From contig JBBRCE010000017.1 of assembly GCA_038205115.1 (NCBI GenBank), positions 28,741 to 92,740 of the forward strand: 64,000 nucleotides of DNA, written 5' to 3'. Shown piece by piece: positions 9,615 to 18,355 of this stretch; position 1 is the stretch's first letter; each line of letters begins with the position of its first letter. This stretch comes from JBBRCE01 sp038205115. Its GTDB lineage: Bacteria > Planctomycetota > Planctomycetia > Pirellulales > JBBRCE01. A program made the translations under genes and the position numbers. The notes beneath the pieces were generated by a model that saw only the letters and a list, made by a program, of their open reading frames with translations, did no database searches and had not been told where the DNA came from.

Positions 9615-11291
9615 TCAGACTTTTTTGCTTAAACGGATCGCCAAGCGTTCGAGTGCCGTACTGCAGTCGGTCTTGCTGATGTGAACTTGAATCAGCGATG
9701 GTCCGCTGGTGTCGGCCCAAGCTGCGCGCAAGGCCTTGTCGAACTCGCCTTCCGTGCTGACTTCGTAACCAGTGCCGCCGTTCAGAATCTTGGGCAGCAG
9801 GTGATACTTCCAGGGGTTTATGTCGTTGAAATCGCCGGGATGCAAGAAGCGTTCGGTGCCGTAGCCCTCGTTATCGAGCAATATTACAATGGCCGGAAAC
9901 TTGTAAGCCGTGATGGTCGACAGTTCCATGCCAGTCATTTGAAATGCGCCGTCGCCAACAATGGCAATGGCGCGAAGCTTGTTGTCGGCTACATGGACAC
10001 CCAGCGCCGCTGGCACGGCAAAGCCCATCGACGTGTAATACGCCGGCGAAATGAATTCGGTCCGTTCGCGAACAATCAATTCGGTGGCGCCAAACAGCGA
10101 ATCGCCCACGTCCGCAATCACCACCGTGTTGTCGTCGAGTTGTTCGTTCAAGCGGGCCATCACGCGCGCGTTGGTGATTGGCTCGTCGGGATGGAGTTCG
10201 AACAGTGGCAGCAATTTCAACGGCGATGGTGGCAGCGGTCGAATTCCAGCCGGTTGCGGCGCGGAGTTGGCCAGTTCGCGAATAAAATCACCGAGTAGTA
10301 CGCCCGAAAAATGGTGGTGACGAATTCGCAATTGCTCGCTGGTGGCGTAAATGCATTTGCCCGGATCGAGCTTGGCGGTGAAGATGCCCAGGTTGATGTC
10401 CGTCATGAATGCGCCCAGCAGTATCACACAGTCGCTCTCTTCGACGAACTTGGTGATGTCTTCACGGCCCATGGCGCCTTCGTACAAACCGATGTACTGC
10501 GGATGCACTTCGCTGACCACGCTCTTGCCGAGGATCGTCGAGGCAATGGCAATGTTGGATGCCTCGGAAAATCGCAGCAGTTCGTCTTGCAAATGGAACC
10601 GGTGGATTTCCACATCGGCAATGATCACCACGCTTTGGCATTTCGAAATCCATTCGGACGCCTCGCGCACCGCTTCGCCCAGCGCTTCGACGTCGCTGAT
10701 CGGTTCCACCTGATAAAACGGATAAGGCACGGCCGGAATGGTATTGACCATGTCGCGCGGCAGTTCGATATGGACGGGCCGCTTGAAGCGCGCTGCGGCG
10801 TCGAGCACGCGGTCGATCTCGCGAAAAGCCGTAAACGGATCACTGAGGTCGGCGCTGGCGATGCAGATCTTTTCGAACACTTCGAACTGCGTATGGAAAT
10901 CGCGCACGCGATGGTGCAGTAGCGGGTTATTAACACGCTCACTGATGCCTGGCGAGCCAGTGATGACCACCACCGGCGATTTCTCGGCAAACGCACCGGC
11001 GATGGAATTGCACAAGCTCAGGCCCCCGACGCAGTACGTCACGCAAACCGCGCCCATCCCGTGCACGCGCGCGTAAGCGTCAGCCGCAAAGCCGGCGCAG
11101 TCCTCACGCGTGCAGCCAATCACGCGGATCGGACTTTTCGACATCAGCGAATAAAACGAGAGAATGTAATCGCCCGGAATTCCAAAGACATCAGCAATGC
11201 CGTAGTCCTGCAAACGTCGCAGCAAGTACTGGCCGATCGATAGTCCGCTAACGGTGGTCGCTTCGGGAACCTTGGAATTCGGTCGATTCAT
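9615..11291 (-). CDS. Thiamine-diphosphate 2-oxoacid decarboxylase (pyruvate/indolepyruvate decarboxylase type)
   Basis: A 558-residue cytoplasmic enzyme that should decarboxylate a 2-oxoacid to an aldehyde. The family's catalytic set can be lined up with Zymomonas pyruvate decarboxylase: Asp41 in IPGDY, Glu63 in TREDC, the His126-His127 pair in NPLLHHRVRD, and a Glu in NEGYGTERF after the thiamine-binding GDGAFQMTG motif. The His-His pair separates it from acetolactate synthases, which lack it. Length is normal for the family. The downstream cupin gene is 44 bases away and probably in the same transcript. The substrate (pyruvate, indolepyruvate, phenylpyruvate or a branched-chain oxoacid) cannot be decided from the sequence. 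Confidence 0.85.
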   Translation of the reverse strand: MNRPNSKVPEATTVSGLSIGQYLLRRLQDYGIADVFGIPGDYILSFYSLMSKSPIRVIGCTREDCAGFAADAYARVHGMGAVCVTYCVGGLSLCNSIAGAFAEKSPVVVITGSPGISERVNNPLLHHRVRDFHTQFEVFEKICIASADLSDPFTAFREIDRVLDAAARFKRPVHIELPRDMVNTIPAVPYPFYQVEPISDVEALGEAVREASEWISKCQSVVIIADVEIHRFHLQDELLRFSEASNIAIASTILGKSVVSEVHPQYIGLYEGAMGREDITKFVEESDCVILLGAFMTDINLGIFTAKLDPGKCIYATSEQLRIRHHHFSGVLLGDFIRELANSAPQPAGIRPLPPSPLKLLPLFELHPDEPITNARVMARLNEQLDDNTVVIADVGDSLFGATELIVRERTEFISPAYYTSMGFAVPAALGVHVADNKLRAIAIVGDGAFQMTGMELSTITAYKFPAIVILLDNEGYGTERFLHPGDFNDINPWKYHLLPKILNGGTGYEVSTEGEFDKALRAAWADTSGPSLIQVHISKTDCSTALERLAIRLSKKV

Positions 11292-11838
11292 AAATCAGGC
11301 AATCCGTTGAAAGTGAAAACGCAAAGCGCCGTTTCTCTATCCCAGGGCAATTATAGCGCGATGGTGCGGGGCGAGGGAATGCGAAACGACATTTCCGCGC
11401 CCAGGCTGCGTCAGAGATGCGCAAGGACGAGGTTTCACCCGTCTCTTTCGGACGCAATTGCTGGCCGTCGCCGACACACCCGTTTGCTCTGCGCGGTCGT
11501 GGTGGAAGTGGTCGAAATTCGAGCGGCGCGTGGCATTGCGACGGCCACACGACGCGAACAATCCGTCTTGCGCGGCGAACGATCGGTCCAACGACGGTTG
11601 GCTTCACGGGGCATTTCGCCTTCGAATTCATGCCCGTTTTGGCGACCGGGACGCTCAAGGTTAAGGATTTGAGGGTCGCAACGGCAAGATCTTGGCGGCT
11701 GATTCGCGGCTTACAGCAAACGAGCGCAATAGGCACGTTGCCGGTATGTGAATTGCCTGAATGCTCGCCCGCGATATTTGCCACTGCCAAGAAAATTGAT
11801 CGATGCACCGCGCGTGCGATCCCTGAAAAAGACCTTTT
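11292..11838. other. Intergenic region, 547 bases
   Basis: Divergent spacer between the decarboxylase and methyltransferase genes. Open frames cross it on both strands, but their products are Arg-rich and resemble no family, so I treat them as chance frames. No convincing promoter, RNA gene or repeat was seen. It probably carries the promoters of both neighbours. Confidence 0.4.
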
Positions 11839-12726
11839 ATGTCCATCAAGACATCGTCCCAGGAACAGAAATCGAAAGCCCAGCGGCATGGCCAGGCGTG
11901 CGACGCGCGGGCTGCCGAAGCGCCCGGTTACGCCGCCGAGCTGGCCGCGTTTCATCGCACGTTTCGTGCGGAACTCGCCGCCGTCATTACCTCATTGCCA
12001 ATTGCACCTGCCATGCGCGTGCTTGACGTGGGCTGTGGCGATGGCTTCTACATGACGTTATTTGCCGAGCGGTTGGCGCCCGCGTCGGAACTTTGCGGGC
12101 TGGATTCTTCGGCCTACTTCCTGAAAGTCGCGCGCGAAACGATGGCCAACACGCCGCATCGCTGTAAAGTCCGATTCATCGACGCGGACATTAGCGATGG
12201 CGAACCGGCGGGAGCGAATTTTGACCTCATTTGGTGTGCGCAGAGTTTGTACAGCCTGCCCGAGCCCGCAGATGCGCTGAGGAAAATGGCGGCCATGCTA
12301 CGGCCCGGCGGCATGGTGGCCGTGCTGGAAAACGACTCACTGCACGAACTGTTGCTGCCGTGGCCAGCCGAGCTTGAGTTAGAACTCCGCGCTGCGGAAA
12401 TGGCCGCGTTGCAGGCGGAGTCGCATCATCCGCACAAGTTTTATATTGGTCGCCGTTTGCCGCAAGTGATGGCCGAAGCTGGCTTGAAGCCGCTCGGATT
12501 TCAAACGCGGGCGGTCGATCGAATGGCGCCGTTCGACGACGATCTCCAACTGTTTTTGGCCGCACATTTGGAAAAACTGATGCAGCGTATCGACGCCTTT
12601 ATCACTCCGGTGCTTCGCCACAAACTTGCGAAGTACACGCTTCCTGGCGGACAATTCTATCTGCCCAAGGCTGCCAACGCGACGCTCACGTGGGTGAACA
12701 CGCTGGCCTGGGCAATTCGCGAATGA
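11839..12726 (+). CDS. Class I SAM-dependent methyltransferase
   Basis: A 295-residue cytoplasmic protein with a class I methyltransferase fold. Motif I is clear (VLDVGCGDGFYMTLF, about residues 59-73), followed by the acidic residue of motif II (GLDSS), then DADISDG and a post-motif MLRPGGMVAVLEND typical of ubiquinone/menaquinone-type and small-molecule methyltransferases. The acceptor substrate is unknown. ATG 11839 has no clear ribosome-binding site; about 30 residues precede the first helix of the fold. The gene ends 14 bases before a strong hairpin shared with the convergent ferritin-like gene. Confidence 0.8.
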   Translation: MSIKTSSQEQKSKAQRHGQACDARAAEAPGYAAELAAFHRTFRAELAAVITSLPIAPAMRVLDVGCGDGFYMTLFAERLAPASELCGLDSSAYFLKVARETMANTPHRCKVRFIDADISDGEPAGANFDLIWCAQSLYSLPEPADALRKMAAMLRPGGMVAVLENDSLHELLLPWPAELELELRAAEMAALQAESHHPHKFYIGRRLPQVMAEAGLKPLGFQTRAVDRMAPFDDDLQLFLAAHLEKLMQRIDAFITPVLRHKLAKYTLPGGQFYLPKAANATLTWVNTLAWAIRE

Positions 12727-12739
12727 CCGCGCAGCAAAC

Positions 12740-12774
12740 GGCCCCGCCGATGAAGAATATTGACCGGCGGGGCC
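12740..12774. terminator. Hairpin between convergent genes, possible bidirectional terminator
   Basis: A perfect 10-bp stem (GGCCCCGCCG at 12740-12749, complement at 12765-12774) with a 15-base loop lies in the 66-base gap between the stops of the methyltransferase and ferritin-like genes. The uridine tract is weak in both directions, so termination is inferred from stem strength and position. Confidence 0.6.
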
Positions 12775-12792
12775 AAAACAAACCTTCAGCAA

Positions 12793-13263
12793 TTACTTGC
12801 CGGAACTCACGTCGGGCACGTCAATGCCCAGCGCCGTCGCCAGCGAAATCTGATGGTCCTGCTCTTCGACGAGAATTTCACGAATTTTCTCGGCCATTGC
12901 GTACTCGCCCAGCGCTTCGCACTGCCGCACGCGTTGGCGATAATTGCGGATCGTATCGTTTTCGTTATCGAGATCAAAACGCAACATGTCTTCCGCCTTT
13001 TCGGACGTCTTGACCGGTTTGGCCACAACCGTGGGCATGCCACCGAGATAGTCAATTTGCTTGGCCAGCGCAATGGCGTGCGAGAGTTCTTCGCCAGCAT
13101 GAACTTCCAATTCCTTGGCGATATTCATGTACTGCGGGCCCTTGAGCACCTGCGAGTAGACCACGTAAGCAATCACTGCCTGGTATTCGCGGGAAAGATC
13201 TTCATTCAGCAGCTTCACCAATTCCTCGCGCGTCACTTCCGCCTTGTCTTCTTGTTTAGACAT
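12793..13263 (-). CDS. Ferritin-like di-iron protein (bacterioferritin/Dps-like)
   Basis: A 156-residue protein predicted to form a four-helix bundle. Candidate iron ligands are the Glu in REYQAVIAY, the EVHAGEELSHA motif (Glu-x2-His type) and the C-terminal EEQDHQ, which is the ferritin/bacterioferritin/rubrerythrin pattern. It probably stores iron or protects against peroxide in the cytoplasm. The frame extends to 13326, but ATG 13263 is preferred because GGAGG lies at 13273-13277 and homology begins there (MSKQEDKAEVT). No rubredoxin domain is present, so it is not a full rubrerythrin. Transcribed alone, ending in the shared hairpin. Confidence 0.8.
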   Translation of the reverse strand: MSKQEDKAEVTREELVKLLNEDLSREYQAVIAYVVYSQVLKGPQYMNIAKELEVHAGEELSHAIALAKQIDYLGGMPTVVAKPVKTSEKAEDMLRFDLDNENDTIRNYRQRVRQCEALGEYAMAEKIREILVEEQDHQISLATALGIDVPDVSSGK

Positions 13264-13550
13264 CTCTTCAATCCTCCAGCAATTACACGACGTAAAAAAA
13301 TCTCTGTCGAAAACGATCGGCCGCAATGGTCGATTGCAAGCCGCAAATTTCAGACGGTGGCCGCGATTCGGCCACTCATTAAATCGAAACGAAATGCCAG
13401 TGAACTTAGTAGCTCGCCATTTTCATAGCGTCGCGAACGATCCCGGCGAATCACGTCAAGTCACTTCGGGTTCAAATGAACGAGGAGCAAATTCAATACC
13501 ATTGGGCAGTGATATTTGCTCGCTGCGTTCAGTCGGCAGATCGAAACCGC

Positions 13551-16223
13551 TTATTTGCGGAACATCTCGTTCTCCGCACTTCCGCCGCTGAGTACGTACG
13601 CGACAAGGTCGAGAATCTCGTCCTGAGTCATTACATTCAGCAGGCCGGTCGGCATCGGCGAAACCTTCGATTGCTCGATGCTCTGCACTTCTTTGCGATC
13701 GATCGATTTCTGCAGATTGGGCTGCGCCGGATCGGTGTTGAGCATGACCGTGTCGCCATTTAGATTGACGACCACGCCGGTGTAGCGATCGCCATCGACG
13801 GTCGTCACCACGATGGTGGCGAATTGGTCGTTAATTTGCTTGCTGGGGTTAAGCACTTTGTCTAGCAAATCGTGCGGCGAATAGCGAGCCGCGGCGGTGG
13901 TGATATCCGGGCCAGTCATGCCGCCTTCGTTACCAAACCGATGGCACGTAAAACAGGCCGCCGCGCCAAACATCTTGCGGCCATTCGCAAAGTCACGACT
14001 TCTTAAGTTCTTCTCGGCGAGCGGCGCGAGTTCTTCCAGTTTCCACGTGTGCGGCTTGCGGCCAACAAAGGCCGCGCCAACGCTTTCGATCACCGATTTC
14101 TGTTCGGGCTTTTTTGCCAACAGCGCCGCCAGCGTGGTTTTTTCCGCGGGAGTCAACGTGGCTATTGCGTCATCGTGGATAAACGAGATAAACCGCTCAA
14201 AACTTGCGCCGCCGCGATAGTTGGCCGCCTTGAGCAGCCACTCGAAAAACGCCGTACGGGTTTCGGTCGTCCAACCGGCTTTTAGCATCCGCAGCGAACG
14301 CGCGTATTCGATCTGTTCTTCTTGCGTGGCCGCCTTCTCGATCAGTGCCACGCCTTTGGCGGCGACCGTCGGCGATTGCAAATAGACCAGCGTTTCGCAG
14401 AGCTCCCAGTTCAATTCGCGATCGGCCGCCGGAAACAGCGGATCGAATTTCGTCAGCAGCTTGGCAACGGTCGCATCTTCCGGGCGGCCGAACCGGTTCA
14501 TCGTGATTTCCAGCGTGCGAACCAGCGTCAATTGCTGCTGATGATCGAGCGATTCCCATTTGATCTTGAGTAGCGCGTCGATGAGTTTTGCGCCCATGGC
14601 CGTATCGACCGGTGGCGATTTCTCGGTGCGATGCTGTGGACAGACGCCCGTGGCGCGGGCCAGTGCCAACAGCGCCTCGACTTGCTTGGCAGGATTGGTT
14701 TCGGTCAGCGCTTTTTCCGACCAGGTGGCTGGCGGCTGGAATTCGATGGCGGTCCGCGCGGCCCAGCGAATGAAGCGATCCGTGTCGCCCAAATGCGGCC
14801 AGGCCGCGGCAACGGCTTGCGGGTCTTGCTTGCCGTGAAAGGCTTCCAGTTGATGCCGGGTTTCGCGAGCCGGATCTTTGACCGGCGCCATCGAGATTGG
14901 TGCGGTCGATTCCTTGCCGGTATAGGTTACACGATACAGCCCCGACTGCACCTTGCGCCCGCCAATTGTAAAATACATGGCGCCGTCCGCGGGATGAATG
15001 ATCACGTCCGTGAGCGGCAGCGGCGTGCCAGACAGAAACTCTTCTTTGGTTGCGGTGTAAGTGGAACCGCTGGGTTGCAAATGAATGGCGTACAGCTTGC
15101 CCCAACTCCAGTCGAGCGAGAACATCGCCCGCTGATACTTGGCCGGAAACTTGGCCCCATATCCGAACACCATGCCGGTGGGCGAACCAGGGCCGACATT
15201 CAGTGTGGCCGGCAAATTGTCTTCGTAGAACTCGGGGCGCTTGCCGGCACCGTTGCGCCAGCCAAACTCCGCGCCGCTAACCGCGTGGCAGACTCGCGTG
15301 GGCCGGTACCACGACGTGTTGAAGTCATATTCCATGTCGGCATCGTAGGTGAACAGTTCGCCGTCGGAGTTTAGCGCCGCATCGAAGATATTGCGGAAAC
15401 CGGTGGCGAACATTTCGAACTTTTTGCCGTCGGGAGAAACGCGATAAATTGTTCCGCCCGGCCCCATCACATCGCGCATGAAGCCTTTGCCGTCTGGCAT
15501 TCGCGGCAGTAAATGATCTTCGCCCCAGATCTGCGGGACCGGCGAATCTGCAGAGATCGCGGTGGGCTTGGTGCCATCGCCACAGATCAAAAACAAATCT
15601 TTACCGTCGGGCGTCAGTAGCACGGCGTGTACGCCGTGATCGCCTTTGGCGTTCAGCTCACGCAGCAATTCGACTTTGTCGAGGTTGTCGTCGTGATTGC
15701 TGCTGCTGATGCGATACAGGCCGCAGGGAATCTTGCCTTCGTAGTCGTTCACGCCCACGTACAGCGCGCCGAATGCCCACAGCAGACCGTTGGCCGCTCG
15801 AATTTTGGTGCTCAGCTTTTCGATCTTGCTGGCTTCCAGTGGCTGGTTGGCGGCTGGCGGCGTAAATCGATACAGCCCGCCGAACTGATCTGATGTGATG
15901 ATTCGGCCTTTGTCGTCGACACATAAATTGACCCACGAACCTTGCTCGCTCGAGGGCACCGAATACAGCAACTCCGCCTTGAAATCTTTGGCGACTTTCA
16001 AGCGATTAATTGGCGTGGCGCGGTTTTCGCCAACTTCCAGCCCCGTGGCTGCCGGTTTGCCTTTGGCTCCGTCCTTTTTTGGCGGTGCCGGTTTCTTGGC
16101 CGGCGCGTCTTTGGGATTGGCCTGCGGTTTGGGGTCCGCCGCCGATGTCCGGCTGGCGCTGAGAGCCAGACAGAAAATACCGATGACCAATAAACTCACG
16201 ATTGCAGACGCGGGAACTCTCAT
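13551..16223 (-). CDS. PVC-type cytochrome protein: beta-propeller, HEAT-like region and cytochrome c
   Basis: A secreted 890-residue protein of a kind that is expanded in planctomycetes. In order: signal peptide (about 1-29), a Lys/Pro/Ala-rich linker, a sorbosone-dehydrogenase-like beta-propeller (about 60-440, with phrases such as MPDGKGFMRDVMGPGGTIYR), an alpha-helical HEAT-like region (about 460-740), and a C-terminal cytochrome c domain. The heme site is CFTCH (Cys757, Cys760, His761), and the segment LLDKVLNPSKQINDQF is typical of the PVC heme-binding domain. The likely role is periplasmic sugar or polysaccharide oxidation coupled to electron transfer. Substrate unknown. The start ATG at 16223 gives an intact signal peptide. 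Confidence 0.85.
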   Translation of the reverse strand: MRVPASAIVSLLVIGIFCLALSASRTSAADPKPQANPKDAPAKKPAPPKKDGAKGKPAATGLEVGENRATPINRLKVAKDFKAELLYSVPSSEQGSWVNLCVDDKGRIITSDQFGGLYRFTPPAANQPLEASKIEKLSTKIRAANGLLWAFGALYVGVNDYEGKIPCGLYRISSSNHDDNLDKVELLRELNAKGDHGVHAVLLTPDGKDLFLICGDGTKPTAISADSPVPQIWGEDHLLPRMPDGKGFMRDVMGPGGTIYRVSPDGKKFEMFATGFRNIFDAALNSDGELFTYDADMEYDFNTSWYRPTRVCHAVSGAEFGWRNGAGKRPEFYEDNLPATLNVGPGSPTGMVFGYGAKFPAKYQRAMFSLDWSWGKLYAIHLQPSGSTYTATKEEFLSGTPLPLTDVIIHPADGAMYFTIGGRKVQSGLYRVTYTGKESTAPISMAPVKDPARETRHQLEAFHGKQDPQAVAAAWPHLGDTDRFIRWAARTAIEFQPPATWSEKALTETNPAKQVEALLALARATGVCPQHRTEKSPPVDTAMGAKLIDALLKIKWESLDHQQQLTLVRTLEITMNRFGRPEDATVAKLLTKFDPLFPAADRELNWELCETLVYLQSPTVAAKGVALIEKAATQEEQIEYARSLRMLKAGWTTETRTAFFEWLLKAANYRGGASFERFISFIHDDAIATLTPAEKTTLAALLAKKPEQKSVIESVGAAFVGRKPHTWKLEELAPLAEKNLRSRDFANGRKMFGAAACFTCHRFGNEGGMTGPDITTAAARYSPHDLLDKVLNPSKQINDQFATIVVTTVDGDRYTGVVVNLNGDTVMLNTDPAQPNLQKSIDRKEVQSIEQSKVSPMPTGLLNVMTQDEILDLVAYVLSGGSAENEMFRK

Positions 16224-16329
16224 GTGTGATGGACGCTTTTCGTAAACAGTTGTGCGGATTGTTGGGACAATACTTTTTCAGAAGTTGCCTTCACTCGAAA
16301 TTACAGCATCGTTTTTGACTCGCCGACTG

Positions 16330-18126
16330 TCAATCAGTTCGTTCAACCGATTTCCATGCCGGGGGCGGCGCTGTGAACATCATTCGCTGCGGTAGAATCG
16401 GGTGCTGCAGTTCGATTGACCAGGCATGCAAACAGAGCGGTGGATCACCAATGGCAAGTGTTTGAGCCGCGCCGATTTGGCCATTGCGCCGGTAGATCGG
16501 ATCGCCAACAATCGGCAGGTCAAGCTGCCAGAGGTGGATGCGAATTTGATTCGTGCGGCCGCTCAGCGGCTGTACTTGCAGGAGCGATGTGCCGTCGGCG
16601 TACGTTTCCATCAGCCGAAATCGCGTGCTGGCCGCACTGCCCGTTTCGTCTGGTAATCGCACGCCGCCCGGACCCGGTTCGTCGCTAAGCCGCCCAAGAC
16701 ACTCGAAATCGACTTGCGTCGGCCGACCGTGGACGCGAGCCAGATAGCGTTTTTTGACCTGCCCTCGTTCGAATTGTGGCTGCACGCGTCCGGCAATCTC
16801 GCGACTTTTGCTGAGCACCACGACGCCCGTTGTATCGGCATCCAAACGATGCGCGGGCCGCAAATGTAGCGGCTTGTAAACACTGCCCAAGATATAGCTC
16901 AGCGTATTGCGGTTGTAACGTCCACAGGGATGCATGGGCAGCGGCGCCGGCTTGTTGACGATGACGAGCGATTCGTCTTCGTGCAGCACTTCGATCGCCG
17001 CCGAGACGTCGGGCTCAATTGTGGCGGGCAGCAGATGCAAAAGCAGGTCGCCGGCACGCATGATGCGGCCCGGTCGAACCGGTGAATTGCGGCACACGAG
17101 TCGCTCTTGTGCGCAGATATCTTGCCATTGGTCGCGACGAAGATGCGTCCGCATGGCGTCCAAAAAATCGAGCAGTTCCCAGCCATCGAATCGCAGCGGC
17201 ACGCTGATCGGTCGCACGTTGTCGTAAGCCACGCTGCCCGGCAAAGGCGACGCGGAATAGCGCAGTGCTGTGTTGCGCTCGGCGAGCAATTCTTGACGTC
17301 GCTGTTGTTCGGTGCGGTAGCAACTTGGGCACGACTGACCTTCAACGTATTGCGGCGATCGTTGCTGGTCGATATCGAGAATGGCTTGGCAGACAAAACA
17401 TTGCCGCAAACCGCCTTCGCTCAGCGAGGCGTCGACCGCCACGCGTTTATCGAAGACAAAACATTGGCCGCGATAGTGGGCGTCGCCGCACTGCTCCAAA
17501 TATTTCAGAATGCCGCCATCCAACTGATAGACATCCTGAAAACCTTGCGATTCCAAGTACGGTGCGGCCTTTTCGCAGCGAATGCCGCCGGTGCAAAACG
17601 TGATGACCGGCTGCTGTTTCCAAGCGTCCGGCAGTTGCTTTACGGCCGTGGGAAATTGGCGGAAATCGTCGATGCCAATCGGCACCGCGCCAGCGAACGT
17701 GCCGGCCTGAATTTCGAAGTTATTGCGCGTATCGAGCAGCGTCAGACGGCGGCCTTCGTCGAGCCATTGTTTTAACTGCAGCGCGGAGATGCGTTTGGAT
17801 GTATAACGCCCGGGATCGATGTCCGGCACGCCAAAGGCAATAATCTCGCGCTTGATTTTGACCAGCATGCGGTTGAACGGCTGGTCGTCGCTGGGGCTTT
17901 CCTTCACCGGCAGATGCTCCAATCCCGGCACTTGATGCAGATATTGCAACAACGCATCGACATCGTCACGCTGCCCCGCGACGAACAGGTTGATGCCCTC
18001 GGTACTGAGCAAAATTGTTCCGCGCAGGTGTTGCTGCTGGCAGAGTTGCCGCAGTCCGTGCCGCAAATCCGGCAAACGCTCGAGGGCGGCAAATTTGTAG
18101 GCCGCGATGTTGACAATCTGAGGCAT
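16330..18126 (-). CDS. Fusion of TrhO (tRNA U34 hydroxylase), S4 domain and RluA-family pseudouridine synthase
   Basis: A 598-residue fusion. Residues 1-280 match TrhO (YceA/UPF0176): an N-terminal ferredoxin-like part, a rhodanese domain with the active loop CTGGIRCEK (Cys178, Cys184), then a Cys4 knuckle (Cys243, 246, 266, 269). Residues 305-368 look like an S4 RNA-binding domain. From about 370 the RluA-type catalytic domain runs to the end, with HRLDADTTG holding the catalytic Asp429 and the later GRTNQIRIH motif. TrhO makes 5-hydroxyuridine at tRNA position 34; RluA-type enzymes convert uridine to pseudouridine in tRNA or 23S rRNA. The open frame reaches 18288, but ATG 18126 starts exactly at TrhO homology. 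All catalytic residues appear present in both halves. Confidence 0.88.
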   Translation of the reverse strand: MPQIVNIAAYKFAALERLPDLRHGLRQLCQQQHLRGTILLSTEGINLFVAGQRDDVDALLQYLHQVPGLEHLPVKESPSDDQPFNRMLVKIKREIIAFGVPDIDPGRYTSKRISALQLKQWLDEGRRLTLLDTRNNFEIQAGTFAGAVPIGIDDFRQFPTAVKQLPDAWKQQPVITFCTGGIRCEKAAPYLESQGFQDVYQLDGGILKYLEQCGDAHYRGQCFVFDKRVAVDASLSEGGLRQCFVCQAILDIDQQRSPQYVEGQSCPSCYRTEQQRRQELLAERNTALRYSASPLPGSVAYDNVRPISVPLRFDGWELLDFLDAMRTHLRRDQWQDICAQERLVCRNSPVRPGRIMRAGDLLLHLLPATIEPDVSAAIEVLHEDESLVIVNKPAPLPMHPCGRYNRNTLSYILGSVYKPLHLRPAHRLDADTTGVVVLSKSREIAGRVQPQFERGQVKKRYLARVHGRPTQVDFECLGRLSDEPGPGGVRLPDETGSAASTRFRLMETYADGTSLLQVQPLSGRTNQIRIHLWQLDLPIVGDPIYRRNGQIGAAQTLAIGDPPLCLHAWSIELQHPILPQRMMFTAPPPAWKSVERTD

Positions 18127-18355
18127 GAGCCGGCGAAATCGAGCAGTTCCAAGGCAGCGGCGCGTAAATGGCCCGCCGCTCGCACCGAATTGTACCACCA
18201 AAGAAACGCCACTCGCAACACACCGTTCCGGCGCCGACCGTGCCCACAATGGCGTGGAACAAACAAATCCATCATACTGCTTGGGCATAGCGGCGCTTCT
18301 GACAAATGGTGGAGCGGCACGTCTGAATGTGATTTAACGCAGAGGAATTTCCAAA

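Noticed and set aside
11248..11955. A 235-codon minus-strand frame over the decarboxylase-methyltransferase spacer
   Set aside because: It overlaps both neighbours, lacks a ribosome-binding site and has the composition of random sequence.
14197..15105. A 302-codon minus-strand frame inside the PVC cytochrome gene
   Set aside because: It is a shifted frame of the same gene, which is fully supported by propeller and heme motifs.
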